A stretch of DNA of 40,210 nucleotides, taken from NCBI GenBank assembly GCA_022842165.1, contig JALHQC010000040.1:1-40210 (forward strand). Direction: 5' to 3'. Shown piece by piece: positions 1-9,255 of the stretch. The notes under the pieces are model-generated. The model was given only the letters and a program-made list of their open reading frames with translations, was not told where the DNA came from and made no database searches. The stretch's first letter is position 1. Every line of letters begins with the position of its first letter. Source of the stretch: a bacterium (GTDB lineage Bacteria > Pseudomonadota > Alphaproteobacteria > Rhizobiales > Aestuariivirgaceae). Position numbers and translations under genes: made by a program.

Positions 1-103
1 CTCGACGGTTTCTTTGCAGCGGGGATGAGGCGGCGCGGTTGATCTTGTCCGCCGCGCCGGACGTGCTATGCGGGCGCCCATCGCATGAACCTCGGGGGCC
101 TCC
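1..103. other. Upstream flank of purH, no supportable gene
   Basis: This short flank may hold the last 13 codons of a gene entering from the left, with a TGA at 40-42 in frame 1, but the peptide is too short to recognise. A GGCGCGG/CCGCGCC inverted repeat (arms 32-38 and 52-58) lies directly after that stop. It has no T-run, so it is at best a weak terminator. A purine-rich stretch just before the purH start (about 93-98) could serve as its ribosome binding site. Confidence 0.3.
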
Positions 104-1684
104 ATGTCCGAACCCATCCGCCGCGCGCTGATTTCCGTTTCCGACAAGACCGGGCTTGTCGATTTCGCCAGGCGGTTGGCCGGGCTCGGCATCGAACTCC
201 TGTCGACGGGCGGCACCGCGAGGGCGCTATCCGATGCCGGGCTCGCGGTGACCGAGGTTTCAACCGTTACCGGCTTTCCCGAAATCATGGACGGACGGGT
301 GAAGACCCTCCACCCCGGAATTCATGGCGGCCTTCTGGCGGTGCGCAGCAATCCAGAACATCGCAAGGCTCTGGAGGAACACGGCATCACGCCCATCGGC
401 CTTCTGGTCGTCAATCTCTATCCCTTCGAGGACACGGTCCTCAAGGGTGCATCCTGGGAAGCGACCGTCGAGAACATCGATGTCGGCGGTCCCGCGATGA
501 TCCGCGCGGCCGCCAAGAACCATGATGACGTGGCTGTCGTCGTCGATCCGTTCGACTACGAATCGATTATTGCCGAACTCATTGCGGAGACGAATCGAAC
601 CACGCTCAAGACGCGGCGGCGGCTGGCAGCCAAGGCTTTCGCGCGTACGGCCAGTTACGACGCGGCGATCAGCCAATGGTTCAGCATGCAGGCGGGTGTG
701 CCTTTCGACGCTTATTTTGCGACCGGTGGACGGAAGCTGCAGGCGTTGCGCTATGGCGAAAACCCGCACCAGGCAGCAGCGCTTTATGCAGCGCCGGGGC
801 AGCGCTTCGGTGTTACCGCGGCGCGCCAGGTGCAGGGCAAGGAACTCTCCTACAACAATATCAACGATACCGATGCCGCCCTCGAATGCCTGGCCGAGTT
901 TGAAAATCAGGATGCTGCGGCCTGCGTCATCGTCAAGCATGCGAACCCCTGCGGCGTGGCGGTGGGCAACAGCCTGCTCGAGGCCTATGGCAAGGCGCTG
1001 GCCTGCGATCCGGTCAGCGCTTTCGGCGGCATCATCGCATTGAACCGCAGGCTCGATGCGGCGGCGGCGCGTGCCATCACCTCGCTGTTTACCGAGGTGA
1101 TCGTCGCACCCTCGGCGGATGACGATGCAGTTGCCCTCGTTGCTGGGAAGAAAAACCTACGCCTGTTGCTGCTCGACGATCGCCCGATGACCGGCAGCGG
1201 CAGTCTCGTGCGCTCGGTGGGCGGAGGGCTTCTGGTGCAGAACCGCGATACGGCCTCCGTCGATGACATGGAGCTGAAGATCGTCACCCGCCGCGCGCCC
1301 ACGGATGCCGAGCTCGCCGATCTTCGCTTTGCCTTCCGGGTCGCCAAGCATGTGAAATCCAATGCCATCGTCTATGCGAAAAATGGCGCGACGGTGGGGA
1401 TTGGCGCAGGCCAGATGTCGCGGGTCGATTCGGCCCGCATCGCGGTGCGGAAAAGCGAGGATGCGGCAACTGCAGCAAACCTGCCCCATGCCGCGGTCAG
1501 GGGCTCGGTCGTGGCGTCTGATGCCTTCTTTCCTTTTGCCGACGGTCTCCTTCAGGCGGCCGAGGCCGGCGCCACCGCCGTCATCCAGCCGGGTGGATCG
1601 CTGCGGGATGACGATGTCATCAAGGCCGCCGATGACGCAGGTCTTGCCATGGTGTTCACGGGCGTCCGTCATTTCCGCCATTGA
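104..1684 (+). CDS. purH: Bifunctional AICAR transformylase / IMP cyclohydrolase PurH
   Basis: PurH catalyses the last two steps of de novo IMP synthesis: formyl transfer from 10-formyl-THF to AICAR, then ring closure to IMP. It is cytosolic. The 526-residue length is normal for the family. The N-terminal cyclohydrolase (MGS-like) domain shows SVSDKTG at 11-17, STGGTA at about 34-39 and [10 protein letters not shown] at 67-76. The transformylase domain shows RYGENPHQ and the catalytic KHANPCG motif at 278-284, where His279 corresponds to the catalytic histidine. The gene is convergent with parB, with only 15 bp between the stop codons. The ATG at 104 follows a purine-rich stretch. The identification is secure. 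Confidence 0.97.
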   Translation: MSEPIRRALISVSDKTGLVDFARRLAGLGIELLSTGGTARALSDAGLAVTEVSTVTGFPEIMDGRVKTLHPGIHGGLLAVRSNPEHRKALEEHGITPIGLLVVNLYPFEDTVLKGASWEATVENIDVGGPAMIRAAAKNHDDVAVVVDPFDYESIIAELIAETNRTTLKTRRRLAAKAFARTASYDAAISQWFSMQAGVPFDAYFATGGRKLQALRYGENPHQAAALYAAPGQRFGVTAARQVQGKELSYNNINDTDAALECLAEFENQDAAACVIVKHANPCGVAVGNSLLEAYGKALACDPVSAFGGIIALNRRLDAAAARAITSLFTEVIVAPSADDDAVALVAGKKNLRLLLLDDRPMTGSGSLVRSVGGGLLVQNRDTASVDDMELKIVTRRAPTDAELADLRFAFRVAKHVKSNAIVYAKNGATVGIGAGQMSRVDSARIAVRKSEDAATAANLPHAAVRGSVVASDAFFPFADGLLQAAEAGATAVIQPGGSLRDDDVIKAADDAGLAMVFTGVRHFRH

Positions 1685-1688
1685 GCGG

Positions 1689-1712
1689 GCAGACGGTCGC
1701 TACTTTGTCTGC
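1689..1712. terminator. Possible shared hairpin between convergent purH and parB
   Basis: GCAGAC (1689-1694) and GTCTGC (1707-1712) form a 6-bp inverted repeat with a 12-nt loop, in the 15-bp gap between the purH and parB stops and reaching into the parB 3' end. There is no clear T-run on either side. It may reduce read-through in both directions, but a chance repeat of this size is quite possible. Confidence 0.2.
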
Positions 1713-2566
1713 AGCCTGGCGCAGATATCCTCGAGCTGGTCGAGCGTCTTGTAGCTGATCGTCAGGGTTCCGCCGGCATCGCCCCGATGCGCGATTTCGA
1801 CCTTGAGGCCGATCGCTTCAGAAACGATTTTTTCGAGCGCCTTGGTGTCGGCATCCTTTTCCGGCCTGGCCTTTGGCTTGCGGTTGGGTGCGGCATCCCG
1901 CGCCAGACCCTCGGCCTCGCGCACCGACAGGCCGAGCTTGATGATCTGGTCCGCCAGTTCCGCAGGCGAATCGGTCGCCACCAGGGCGCGGGCGTGCCCG
2001 GCGGTCAGGTTGCCCTGCTCGATCTGCTGGCGCACCGTCTCCGGCAGATTGAGAAGGCGGAGCGTGTTGGCGATGTGGCTGCGGCTCTTGCCGATCGATT
2101 CGGCCAGCTGCTGCTGGGTATAGTTGAACTGTTCCAGCAACAGGCCATAGGCCCGTGCTTCCTCGAGGGGATTGAGGTCCGAGCGCTGGATATTCTCGAT
2201 CAAGGCAATTTCCAGCGCCTCGCCGTCGGAAAGTTCGCGGATCAGCACCGGCACATCGTGAATCCCGGCCCGCTGGGCAGCGCGCCACCGCCGTTCACCC
2301 GCGACGATCTCGTATTCGCCCTGCGGCATGGGCCGCACCACGATCGGCTGCAGGAGGCCCTTGTCGCTGATCGACTTGGCCAGGTCGTCGAGATCGGCTT
2401 CGGCGAAATACTTGCGCGGATTATTGGGGCTGGCCTTGAGCATCTCGATCGGCATATGGCGCAGCGTGCGCACATCCTGAACGATTGCGTCCTCGCTGGT
2501 ATCGTCGCCCATCAGGGCGGCCAGACCGCGTCCCAGGCGTTTCTTCGGGGCCTGCATCATGTCCAT
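1700..2566 (-). CDS. parB: Chromosome-partitioning protein ParB
   Basis: ParB is a CTP-dependent clamp that loads at parS, spreads along the DNA and recruits ParA and SMC for origin segregation. The 288-residue protein opens with a basic KRLGRGLAALMG motif (9-20), typical of the ParA-stimulating tail. The CTP-binding core has PNNPRKYF (47-54), GERRWRA (90-96) and ENIQRSDL (124-131). A helix-turn-helix for parS recognition spans about 148-170, and a C-terminal dimerisation segment follows. It lies 57 bp downstream of parA on the same strand. Two parS-like sites are at 4023-4038 and 5994-6009. ATG codons at residues 3 and 4 are alternative starts. The overall call is very secure. Confidence 0.97.
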   Translation of the reverse strand: MDMMQAPKKRLGRGLAALMGDDTSEDAIVQDVRTLRHMPIEMLKASPNNPRKYFAEADLDDLAKSISDKGLLQPIVVRPMPQGEYEIVAGERRWRAAQRAGIHDVPVLIRELSDGEALEIALIENIQRSDLNPLEEARAYGLLLEQFNYTQQQLAESIGKSRSHIANTLRLLNLPETVRQQIEQGNLTAGHARALVATDSPAELADQIIKLGLSVREAEGLARDAAPNRKPKARPEKDADTKALEKIVSEAIGLKVEIAHRGDAGGTLTISYKTLDQLEDICARLQTK

Positions 2567-2623
2567 TTCTCACACTTCTTTCAGCCGTACCGGCACGACC
2601 TGTTGGTTACGGCTACGAATCGA

Positions 2624-3460
2624 TCAGGCAGCGCGGAGTTCGCGCTCGCGGCGGATCACTTCCGACGCCAGGCGGATATAGGCCTGCGAACCCACACAGG
2701 CATTATCATAAAGCAATACCGGCTTGCCATAGGACGGCGCCTCCGAGACGCGTACGTTCCGTGGTATGACCGTCTGGTAGACCTTGTCTCCCAGCACGCT
2801 GCGAACGTCTTCAGCCACCTGCTCCGACAGATTGTTGCGGCGGTCGAACATGGTGAGCACCACACCCTGAATGGTCAGCCGCGGGTTGAGGCTGGCCTTC
2901 ACCCGCTCCACCGTCTTGATCAGCTGGCTCAATCCCTCGAGCGCGAAGAACTCGCATTGCAGCGGCACCAGAATGGCATCGGCGGCCGACAGGGCATTGA
3001 TCGTGAGGAGGTTGAGGGAGGGAGGGCAATCGACCAGCACATAGCTGTAGCTGCGGTTGGGGTCGGCCTTCTTCACCAGCGCGGCAATGGCATCGGCCAG
3101 CCGGTAGGTCTTGCGGTCGATATCCGCCAGTTCAAGCTCGGCTCCCAGGAGATCCATGGTCGACGGCGCGCAATGCAGGCGCGGAATGCCGGATTCGACG
3201 ATCACGTCCTTCAGCGAGGCCTCTCCCATCAGCATGTGATAGGTCGAGCGCTGCCCGCTGCGCCGCGGAACGCCGATGCCGGTACTGGCATTGCCCTGGG
3301 GATCGAGGTCGACGATCAGCACGGTTTCCCCGACGGCGGCCAGCGCGGTGCCAAGATTGATGGCGGTGGTCGTCTTGCCAACGCCGCCCTTCTGGTTGGC
3401 CACCGCGAGGATGCGGGGCAGGGCCGGCGAAATTGGGGCCGAAGTGGGCAGATCAGACAC
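2624..3460 (-). CDS. parA: Chromosome-partitioning ATPase ParA
   Basis: ParA is a deviant-Walker ATPase that binds nucleoid DNA and pulls ParB-parS complexes, moving sister origins to the poles. The 278-residue protein carries the deviant Walker A KGGVGKTT at 24-31 and the switch motif DLDPQG at 51-56, with no N-terminal DNA-binding extension, so it is of the chromosomal (Soj-like) type. It begins with GTG at 3460, overlapping the end of rsmG by 8 bp. An AGAGG purine stretch six bases upstream supports that start and no nearby ATG would keep the Walker motif. The order rsmG-parA-parB is the classic origin-proximal arrangement. Confidence 0.97.
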   Translation of the reverse strand: MSDLPTSAPISPALPRILAVANQKGGVGKTTTAINLGTALAAVGETVLIVDLDPQGNASTGIGVPRRSGQRSTYHMLMGEASLKDVIVESGIPRLHCAPSTMDLLGAELELADIDRKTYRLADAIAALVKKADPNRSYSYVLVDCPPSLNLLTINALSAADAILVPLQCEFFALEGLSQLIKTVERVKASLNPRLTIQGVVLTMFDRRNNLSEQVAEDVRSVLGDKVYQTVIPRNVRVSEAPSYGKPVLLYDNACVGSQAYIRLASEVIRRERELRAA

Positions 3461-4079
3461 GTTTGGCCTCTTTCACTTCGAGTATGACGCCACGAGAATC
3501 ACAGATGCTCGGATGTCTTGAAACAGTGAGTTTCCAATATTTGGTAGCTTCGGTCAATTCAAGCTCCACATCTTGCCCCTTGTGGAAAAGGCCAGTTGCA
3601 CCCCTGGCGAGAAATGGCTCGGCATAATCCAGGAGCAGCGGCAAAGGCGCCAGCGCCCGCGCGACGACGCATTGAACTGCCGGAAGCTCTGCCGCGTCCC
3701 GCAGGGCCTCGAGGCGGTGATTGTGAACGGTGGCTCTGGCGCCCGTCTTGCGGATGGCCTCGCGCAGGAAGGCGGCCTTCTTGGCGTTGCTTTCGTAGAG
3801 ATGGGCTTCGAGATTTCCGGCAATGGCAATGACAAGGCCCGGTATTCCAGCGCCGGAACCCAGTTCCGCGATGACCCGCGCCGCGGCGGGAAGCAGCGGC
3901 AGGAGCTGTACCGCATCGAGGATATGCCGGCTCCACACATGGCCCACGGTCGAAGACCCGATCAGGTTGATGCGCTGCTGCCAGTGAAGCAGCGTATCGA
4001 CATAGATCTGCAGGCGTTCCAGTGATTCACGTGAAACATCAAAGTTGCGGAGCAGGAAGGCTGGGTCTTCGCTGTTCAT
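3453..4079 (-). CDS. rsmG: 16S rRNA (guanine-527 N7) methyltransferase RsmG
   Basis: RsmG (GidB) methylates N7 of G527 in 16S rRNA using SAM. Loss of the enzyme in other bacteria gives low-level streptomycin resistance. The 208-residue length is normal. The SAM-binding loop reads ELGSGAGIPG at 72-81. The N-terminus encodes DVSRES (14-19), and the DNA behind these codons is a near-perfect parS site (4023-4038), so this stretch appears to be both coding and centromeric. The gene starts 3 bp after the mnmG stop and overlaps parA by 8 bp, consistent with a mnmG-rsmG-parA-parB transcript. Confidence 0.96.
   Translation of the reverse strand: MNSEDPAFLLRNFDVSRESLERLQIYVDTLLHWQQRINLIGSSTVGHVWSRHILDAVQLLPLLPAAARVIAELGSGAGIPGLVIAIAGNLEAHLYESNAKKAAFLREAIRKTGARATVHNHRLEALRDAAELPAVQCVVARALAPLPLLLDYAEPFLARGATGLFHKGQDVELELTEATKYWKLTVSRHPSICDSRGVILEVKEAKRV
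4023..4038. other. parS-like ParB-binding site inside rsmG
   Basis: The sequence TGATTCACGTGAAACA matches the widely conserved parS 16-mer TGTTTCACGTGAAACA at 15 of 16 positions. The single mismatch is at position 3. It lies in codons for DVSRES near the RsmG N-terminus, less than 2.5 kb from parB. Coding-region parS sites near the origin are known in other bacteria. Binding here is inferred from the match only. Confidence 0.85.
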
Positions 4080-4082
4080 ATC

Positions 4083-5948
4083 TCAGGCTGCGGAACGCCG
4101 GTCACGCCGCCTGATATGGCCGAGGATGACGGCCAGTGCCACCGGCGTCATGCCATCGATGCGCGAAGCTTGGCCGAGCGTTGCAGGCCTCACCCTGTCG
4201 AGCTTCTGGCGGAGTTCCGCCGAGAGGCTTGGCATGGCGGCATAGTCGAGCCCTTCAGGAAGCGTCAGCTGGTCTTCCTTCCGCAGCACTTCGATCTCTG
4301 CCCTCTGGCGGCCGATGTAGCCCGAATAGAGCGCTTCGGCTTCAAGCGCCTCCACCACGTCGCCGGAAAGACCGCGTAACCCCGGCCAGATACGGCAGAC
4401 GCCCTCGAACCCCACCTCCGGCATGGCCATCAATTCCAGCGCGCTGCGCCGCAGCCCGTCCTGGTTGACTTTGAGCCCGGCCTTGAGGGCCTCGGACGAT
4501 GTCAGGCCAAGGCGCCTGGCCTCGGCCATGCCAGCCTCGATCCGCTGCTGCCGCCCGGCAAAGGAGGCCGCTCGCTGCACGCCTGCGATGCCGAGTGACA
4601 GGGCAAGCGGCGTCAGCCGGATATCGGCATTGTCGGCGCGCAGCGACAGCCGGTACTCGGCGCGCGAGGTGAACATCCGGTAGGGCTCGGTGACGCCCTT
4701 GGTAACGAGATCATCGATCATGACGCCAATATAGGCCTGGGCACGATCAACTATGATGGCGTCCTGCTGTCCGGCCTTGCGAGCGGCGTTCAGGCCGGCC
4801 ACCAAGCCCTGTGCCGCAGCCTCTTCATAGCCGGTCGTCCCGTTGATCTGACCGGCGAGGAACAGATGGGGCAGCCGCTTCACTTCGAGGCTGAGGTCAA
4901 GCTCGCGCGGATCGACATAGTCATACTCGATCGCATAGCCCCAGCGCTTCACGGCAACGTTTTCAAGACCCGGGATGGAATGAATGAAGGCATCCTGAAC
5001 ATCCTCGGGAAGGGATGTCGAAATGCCATTGGGATAGACCGTGTCATCGTCAAGCCCCTCGGGCTCGAGGAAGATCTGGTGGCTGTCCTTGTCGCTGAAC
5101 CGCTGCACCTTGTCCTCGATCGACGGACAGTAGCGCGGCCCGACGCCCTCGATCTGACCTGAATACATTGGAGACCGGTGGATATTGTCGCGGATGATCT
5201 GGTGGCTCGCCGCCGTCGTGTGGCTGATGAAACACGATACCTGGGGCGTAACGATTGCCTGGGTGAGGAACGAGAACGGAACTGGCTGTTCATCGCCCCT
5301 CTGCTCCTCCAGCCGGTGCCAAGCAATCGTCCGGCCATCGAGGCGGGCAGGTGTGCCGGTTTTCAACCGTCCAAGCTGCAGGCCCGCAGCAGCAAGCTGT
5401 GCCGAGAAACCCTGCGATGGCGCCTCGCCGTGCCGGCCCGCCGGAATTCGCTTCTCGCCAATGTGAATCAAGCCATTGAGAAACGTGCCCGTGGTCAGGA
5501 CGGCGCTGCGGCAGGAGAATTCGCGACCATCCTCGCAGACGACGCCCGCCACCGCACCGTCGCGCAGGATGAAGCCGCAGGCTGACGCTTCGAGGATATG
5601 AAGATTGTCCTGCTCACGCATCACGCGCTGCATGGCCTCGCGATAGAGCTTTCGGTCAGCTTGCGCGCGCGGCCCTCGCACGGCCGGGCCTTTTGACCTG
5701 TTGAGAAGCCGGAACTGAATTCCCGCCGCGTCGGCGACACGCCCCATAACGCCATCCAGCGCATCGATCTCGCGTACGAGATGACCCTTGCCGACGCCGC
5801 CGATCGCTGGATTGCACGACATCTCGCCAATCGTTCCGGCCTTGTGTGTGAGCAAGGCGGTGCGCGCGCCGCTGCGGGCAGCGGCACTTGCAGCTTCAGT
5901 TCCGGCGTGGCCGCCGCCAATGACGATGACATCGTAGTTCGTTGACAT
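4083..5948 (-). CDS. mnmG: tRNA uridine-34 carboxymethylaminomethyl enzyme MnmG
   Basis: MnmG (GidA) is the FAD-dependent partner of MnmE. The complex installs the (carboxymethyl)aminomethyl group on wobble U34 of several tRNAs, using methylene-THF. The 621-residue length is normal. The N-terminal Rossmann dinucleotide motif is [11 protein letters not shown] (from residue 10), followed by CNPAIGG and the family signature region [11 protein letters not shown]. The C-terminal helical domain for MnmE and tRNA binding is intact. The gene is 66 bp downstream of mnmE, with a parS-like site in the gap, and 3 bp upstream of rsmG. Confidence 0.97.
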   Translation of the reverse strand: MSTNYDVIVIGGGHAGTEAASAAARSGARTALLTHKAGTIGEMSCNPAIGGVGKGHLVREIDALDGVMGRVADAAGIQFRLLNRSKGPAVRGPRAQADRKLYREAMQRVMREQDNLHILEASACGFILRDGAVAGVVCEDGREFSCRSAVLTTGTFLNGLIHIGEKRIPAGRHGEAPSQGFSAQLAAAGLQLGRLKTGTPARLDGRTIAWHRLEEQRGDEQPVPFSFLTQAIVTPQVSCFISHTTAASHQIIRDNIHRSPMYSGQIEGVGPRYCPSIEDKVQRFSDKDSHQIFLEPEGLDDDTVYPNGISTSLPEDVQDAFIHSIPGLENVAVKRWGYAIEYDYVDPRELDLSLEVKRLPHLFLAGQINGTTGYEEAAAQGLVAGLNAARKAGQQDAIIVDRAQAYIGVMIDDLVTKGVTEPYRMFTSRAEYRLSLRADNADIRLTPLALSLGIAGVQRAASFAGRQQRIEAGMAEARRLGLTSSEALKAGLKVNQDGLRRSALELMAMPEVGFEGVCRIWPGLRGLSGDVVEALEAEALYSGYIGRQRAEIEVLRKEDQLTLPEGLDYAAMPSLSAELRQKLDRVRPATLGQASRIDGMTPVALAVILGHIRRRDRRSAA

Positions 5949-5993
5949 GGCGCCTATGTAGTCGAATGCAGGGTTGCGGTCAAAACACGCGCG

Positions 5994-6009
5994 CGTTTCA
6001 CGTGAAACA
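5994..6009. other. parS-like ParB-binding site between mnmE and mnmG
   Basis: CGTTTCACGTGAAACA matches the conserved parS 16-mer at 15 of 16 positions, and its 14-bp core GTTTCACGTGAAAC (5995-6008) is a perfect palindrome. It sits in the 66-bp mnmE-mnmG gap, about 4.4 kb from the putative oriC and about 3 kb from parAB. This is the best parS match in the window. Confidence 0.92.
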
Positions 6010-6014
6010 GCGTT

Positions 6015-7352
6015 TCATTTTCCAATGCAGAACTTGGCGAAGATGGCGCCCAGCCATTCTTCAACTTCGGTACGGCCGGTAATACGCCCCACTGCTTCCG
6101 CCGCCCTTCGAATGTCCTCGGCTTTCATTTCGAGTCCGCTCAGATCATGCACCAGTGAATCGTTCAGCCTACGAATCGATTGCTGCGTTGCCTCTTTCTG
6201 CCGGGCGGACACGATCGTGGCATTGTCTTTCAGATGCAGCCGTCCCTGCAGAGTTTCCGTCAGTGCTGCAACCAGCTCCGGTATGCCCGCGCCAGATCGG
6301 GCTGAGACCGGTATGACTCTGGGTAAATCGTTTCGGATGAGTCCCGATCCTGGGCCGTAGAGGTCAGCCTTGCTCAGCACCACCACGTCAGGGTTACAGG
6401 AAGCGTCGTAGCGCTCGCTGCTTTCAATATCCGCTGAGCACACCCAGACAACAATATCGGCAGCTCGAAGCTCGTGCCTGGTCCTGTCGATTCCCTCGCG
6501 CTCGATCTCATCACCACCCTGTCTCAGCCCCGCCGTATCAGTCAGTATGACCGGGATGCCGTCCATATCGAGCATCACCTCAATGACATCGCGCGTGGTG
6601 CCAGGAATGGCCGAGACGATGGCCGCATTCCGCCGCGCCAGGGCATTGAGGAGGCTGGACTTGCCGGTATTGGGCAGGCCCGCCAGCACGACTTTCACGC
6701 CATCGCGGATGATTTCCGCCTTGCCAGCCGCAGCCACTGCCTTTTCCATTTCGTCGACCAGCGCCACGCATTGCGCATCGATCCGGCTGGCCGCAGCTGC
6801 GGCGACACCTTCTTCCTCGGAAAAATCGATCACCGCTTCAATATCGGCACGGATCTGCAGCAACCGTTCCCGCCACGAATCGAAAACCGAGCTGGCCTCT
6901 CCCAGCATGTGTGACATGGCCTGTCGCCGCTGGCGTTCTGTATTGGCGGCGAGAAGGTCACCCAGCCCCTCGGCTTCCACAAGATCCATCTTGCCATTCA
7001 TTACCGCGCGCCTGGTGAATTCGCCGGCTTCGGCTGGCCGTACCCCTGGAAATCGCGCGAGCACCTTGAAGACCGCGGCCAGTACCGCCCGGCTGCCGTG
7101 CACATGAAGTTCGGCGCAGTCTTCGCCCGTAAACGACCGGGGACCGGGAAGCCAGACGGCCACCGCCTCATCCAGGACATCGCCGGTTGCGGGATCGGTC
7201 AGCTTGCGGAGGCTGTAGTGTCGCGGGTCCGGAATGCTACCGGTCATACCAGCCAATACCGCGCCGGTGCCGGGGCCAGACAGCCTCACAAGCGCAATGG
7301 CCGCCCGCCCGCTGCCGGATGAAACGGCGTAGATCGTATCGTTAGCACTCAT
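6015..7352 (-). CDS. mnmE: tRNA modification GTPase MnmE
   Basis: MnmE (TrmE/ThdF) is the GTPase partner of MnmG in U34 modification of tRNA. The 445-residue protein has the N-terminal THF-binding domain (1 to about 120), a helical domain, and an inserted G domain with P-loop GLPNTGKS (225-232), GTTRD (251-255) and DTAG (272-275). It ends in CIGK, with the conserved Cys at 442. All key residues are present. The P-loop has Leu-Pro where many orthologues have different residues, but the GKS lysine and serine are kept. It lies 53 bp downstream of rho. Confidence 0.97.
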   Translation of the reverse strand: MSANDTIYAVSSGSGRAAIALVRLSGPGTGAVLAGMTGSIPDPRHYSLRKLTDPATGDVLDEAVAVWLPGPRSFTGEDCAELHVHGSRAVLAAVFKVLARFPGVRPAEAGEFTRRAVMNGKMDLVEAEGLGDLLAANTERQRRQAMSHMLGEASSVFDSWRERLLQIRADIEAVIDFSEEEGVAAAAASRIDAQCVALVDEMEKAVAAAGKAEIIRDGVKVVLAGLPNTGKSSLLNALARRNAAIVSAIPGTTRDVIEVMLDMDGIPVILTDTAGLRQGGDEIEREGIDRTRHELRAADIVVWVCSADIESSERYDASCNPDVVVLSKADLYGPGSGLIRNDLPRVIPVSARSGAGIPELVAALTETLQGRLHLKDNATIVSARQKEATQQSIRRLNDSLVHDLSGLEMKAEDIRRAAEAVGRITGRTEVEEWLGAIFAKFCIGK

Positions 7353-7385
7353 AACGGCACCGAATCGGAGCGGCGTCCGGCCATG

Positions 7386-7403
7386 CCCGCCACTATCGGC
7401 GGG
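7386..7403 (-). terminator. Hairpin just after the rho stop codon
   Basis: A perfect 6-bp GC stem CCCGCC (7386-7391) / GGCGGG (7398-7403) with a 6-nt loop starts three bases beyond the rho stop (7406-7408). It has no U-tract in the direction of transcription, so it may be a weak terminator or an RNA 3'-end stabiliser between rho and mnmE rather than a full intrinsic terminator. Confidence 0.35.
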
Positions 7404-7405
7404 TA

Positions 7406-8689
7406 TCAGGCATTCATCGAGTCGAAGAAGTCGCTGTTACCCTTGGTCTGACGCAGCTTGTCGAGCAGGAACTCGACCGCGTCGACCGTTCCCATCGGAT
7501 TGAGGATGCGGCGCAGCACATAGGTCTTCTTGAGGAGATCGGGCTTCACCAAGAGTTCTTCCTTGCGGGTACCGGAGCGCAGGATGTCGATTGCCGGGAA
7601 CACCCGCTTGTCCGCAACCTTGCGGTCGAGGATGATTTCCGAATTGCCGGTGCCCTTGAACTCTTCGAAGATCACTTCGTCCATGCGGCTGCCAGTGTCG
7701 ATCAACGCGGTCGCGATGATCGTCAGCGAACCGCCTTCCTCGATATTGCGTGCCGCGCCGAAGAAGCGCTTCGGACGCTGCAGCGCATTGGCGTCCACGC
7801 CACCGGTCAGCACCTTTCCGGAAGACGGCACTACCGTATTATAGGCCCGCCCGAGGCGGGTGATCGAATCGAGCAGGATGACGACGTCGCGTCCGTGCTC
7901 CACCAGGCGCTTGGCCTTCTCGATCACCATTTCGGCAACCTGCACGTGGCGCGAGGCCGGCTCGTCGAATGTCGAGCTGATGACCTCGCCCTTCACCGAG
8001 CGCTGCATGTCGGTGACTTCCTCCGGTCGCTCGTCGATCAGCAGCACGATCAGGTAGCATTCCGGATGGTTCGCGGTGATGGAGTGGGCGATGTTCTGCA
8101 GGAGAACGGTCTTGCCGGTGCGCGGCGGGGCGACGATCAGCCCGCGCTGACCCTTGCCCAGCGGCGACACGATGTCGATCACGCGGGCCGAGAAATCCTT
8201 CCGCGTCGGATCGCCGGTTTCCATTTCGAGGCGTTCGTCCGGATAAAGCGGCGTCAGGTTGTCGAAGTGAACCTTGTGCCGGGTCTTTTCGGGATCTTCG
8301 AAATTGATCTTGTTGACCTTGACGAGGGCGAAATAGCGCTCCCCGTCCTTGGGGCTGCGGATCTGGCCCTCGACCGTATCGCCGGTCCTCAGCGTGAATT
8401 TCCGGATCTGGCTCGGACTGATGTAGATGTCGTCGGGTCCAGCCAGGTAGTTCGCATCGGGGTTGCGCAGGAAGCCGAAGCCATCCTGCAGCACTTCCAC
8501 CACCCCTTCGCCGATGATCTCGACATCGCGGATGGCGAGGTTCTTCAGAATGGCGAACAGCAGTTCCTGCTTGCGCAAGGCGCTCGCATTCTCGACTTCC
8601 AGTTCCTCGGCCAGCGACACCAGCTCGGCCGGCGTCTTCAATTTGAGGTCCTGAAGCTTGATTTCTTTCAGCTCGGCGATAGCAGTCAT
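7406..8689 (-). CDS. rho: Transcription termination factor Rho
   Basis: Rho is the hexameric RNA helicase that terminates untranslated transcripts. The 427-residue protein has the Rho N-terminal helical domain (about 9-50), an RNA-binding cold-shock-like domain (about 56-130, with GFGFLRNP at 70-77) and the ATPase core with Walker A APPRTGKT at 187-194. The primary-site and Q-loop regions appear intact. The gene follows hemJ after a 125-bp gap that may hold its own promoter or leader. Its position in the hemE-hemJ-rho-mnmE series is typical of alphaproteobacterial origins. Confidence 0.98.
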   Translation of the reverse strand: MTAIAELKEIKLQDLKLKTPAELVSLAEELEVENASALRKQELLFAILKNLAIRDVEIIGEGVVEVLQDGFGFLRNPDANYLAGPDDIYISPSQIRKFTLRTGDTVEGQIRSPKDGERYFALVKVNKINFEDPEKTRHKVHFDNLTPLYPDERLEMETGDPTRKDFSARVIDIVSPLGKGQRGLIVAPPRTGKTVLLQNIAHSITANHPECYLIVLLIDERPEEVTDMQRSVKGEVISSTFDEPASRHVQVAEMVIEKAKRLVEHGRDVVILLDSITRLGRAYNTVVPSSGKVLTGGVDANALQRPKRFFGAARNIEEGGSLTIIATALIDTGSRMDEVIFEEFKGTGNSEIILDRKVADKRVFPAIDILRSGTRKEELLVKPDLLKKTYVLRRILNPMGTVDAVEFLLDKLRQTKGNSDFFDSMNA

Positions 8690-8814
8690 CTATTTTGTCA
8701 CAATGGGGGGTTCCGGCCTTGAAGCGGGAACGTTAAGGAGGGAGCTGCATCAAGCCGGAGCGATGCGAAGCAGATGCAATATAGCCGCTCCGGAGCCCGG
8801 AGCCAACAACAAAC
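8690..8814 (-). promoter_or_regulatory. hemJ-rho intergenic leader region
   Basis: This 125-bp region precedes rho and follows hemJ. It contains an inverted repeat CCGGAGC (8755-8761) / GCTCCGG (8787-8793) with a 25-bp spacer. In other bacteria rho is often autoregulated by Rho-dependent termination in its leader, so this gap is a plausible place for that. No clear -35/-10 pair could be assigned. Confidence 0.25.
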
Positions 8815-9255
8815 TCAAAACGGCTTCACGACCACGAAAATCACGATTCCCACGAGCAGCAGCGTGGGCACTTCGTTGAGGATGCGGAAGTAGCGCCCCG
8901 AGGCGCCTTCGCTGTCATTCCTGAACCTCACCGCATGACGCTCGAGCACGCCATGATAGATCACCATGCCGCCCACCGCCGCCAGCTTCAGCCACAGCCA
9001 CACCGGCAGCGGTCCATACCACCCACCAGCCCAGATAAGCCACAGGCCGGACAAGACAGCCACTAGCCCAGCCGGCCGCATGATGGCCTTGAGCAGGCGG
9101 TGTTCCATCACCTTGAAGGTCTCCGACAGTTCCGCCGACGCCCGGCCTTTCTCGGCATGATAGACGAAGAGCCGCGGCAGGTAGAACAATCCGGCCATCC
9201 ACGAAATGACTGCCAGGATATGGACCGTCTTCGCCCACAAATAGCTATCGCTCAT
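8815..9255 (-). CDS. hemJ: Protoporphyrinogen IX oxidase HemJ
   Basis: HemJ is the integral membrane enzyme that oxidises protoporphyrinogen IX to protoporphyrin IX in bacteria without HemG or HemY. The 146-residue protein has about four transmembrane segments. The N-terminal segment contains the conserved histidine in KTVHILAVISW (His12) and the family motif GLFYLPRLFVYH. A second conserved block is HRLLKAIMRPAG. The start overlaps the end of hemE by 11 bp, consistent with co-translation of two heme enzymes. The call rests on the family motifs and on the hemE context. Confidence 0.93.
   Translation of the reverse strand: MSDSYLWAKTVHILAVISWMAGLFYLPRLFVYHAEKGRASAELSETFKVMEHRLLKAIMRPAGLVAVLSGLWLIWAGGWYGPLPVWLWLKLAAVGGMVIYHGVLERHAVRFRNDSEGASGRYFRILNEVPTLLLVGIVIFVVVKPF

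Noticed and set aside
1787-3487. 566-residue open frame on the plus strand opposite parB and parA
   Set aside because: It lies wholly antisense to two certain genes and shows no recognisable motif. Its openness comes from the third-position GC bias of the real genes.
3520-3534. GAAAC-agtga-GTTTC repeat near the rsmG 3' end as a third parS
   Set aside because: It is an inverted repeat with the arms in the opposite order to parS and lacks the CACGTG centre.
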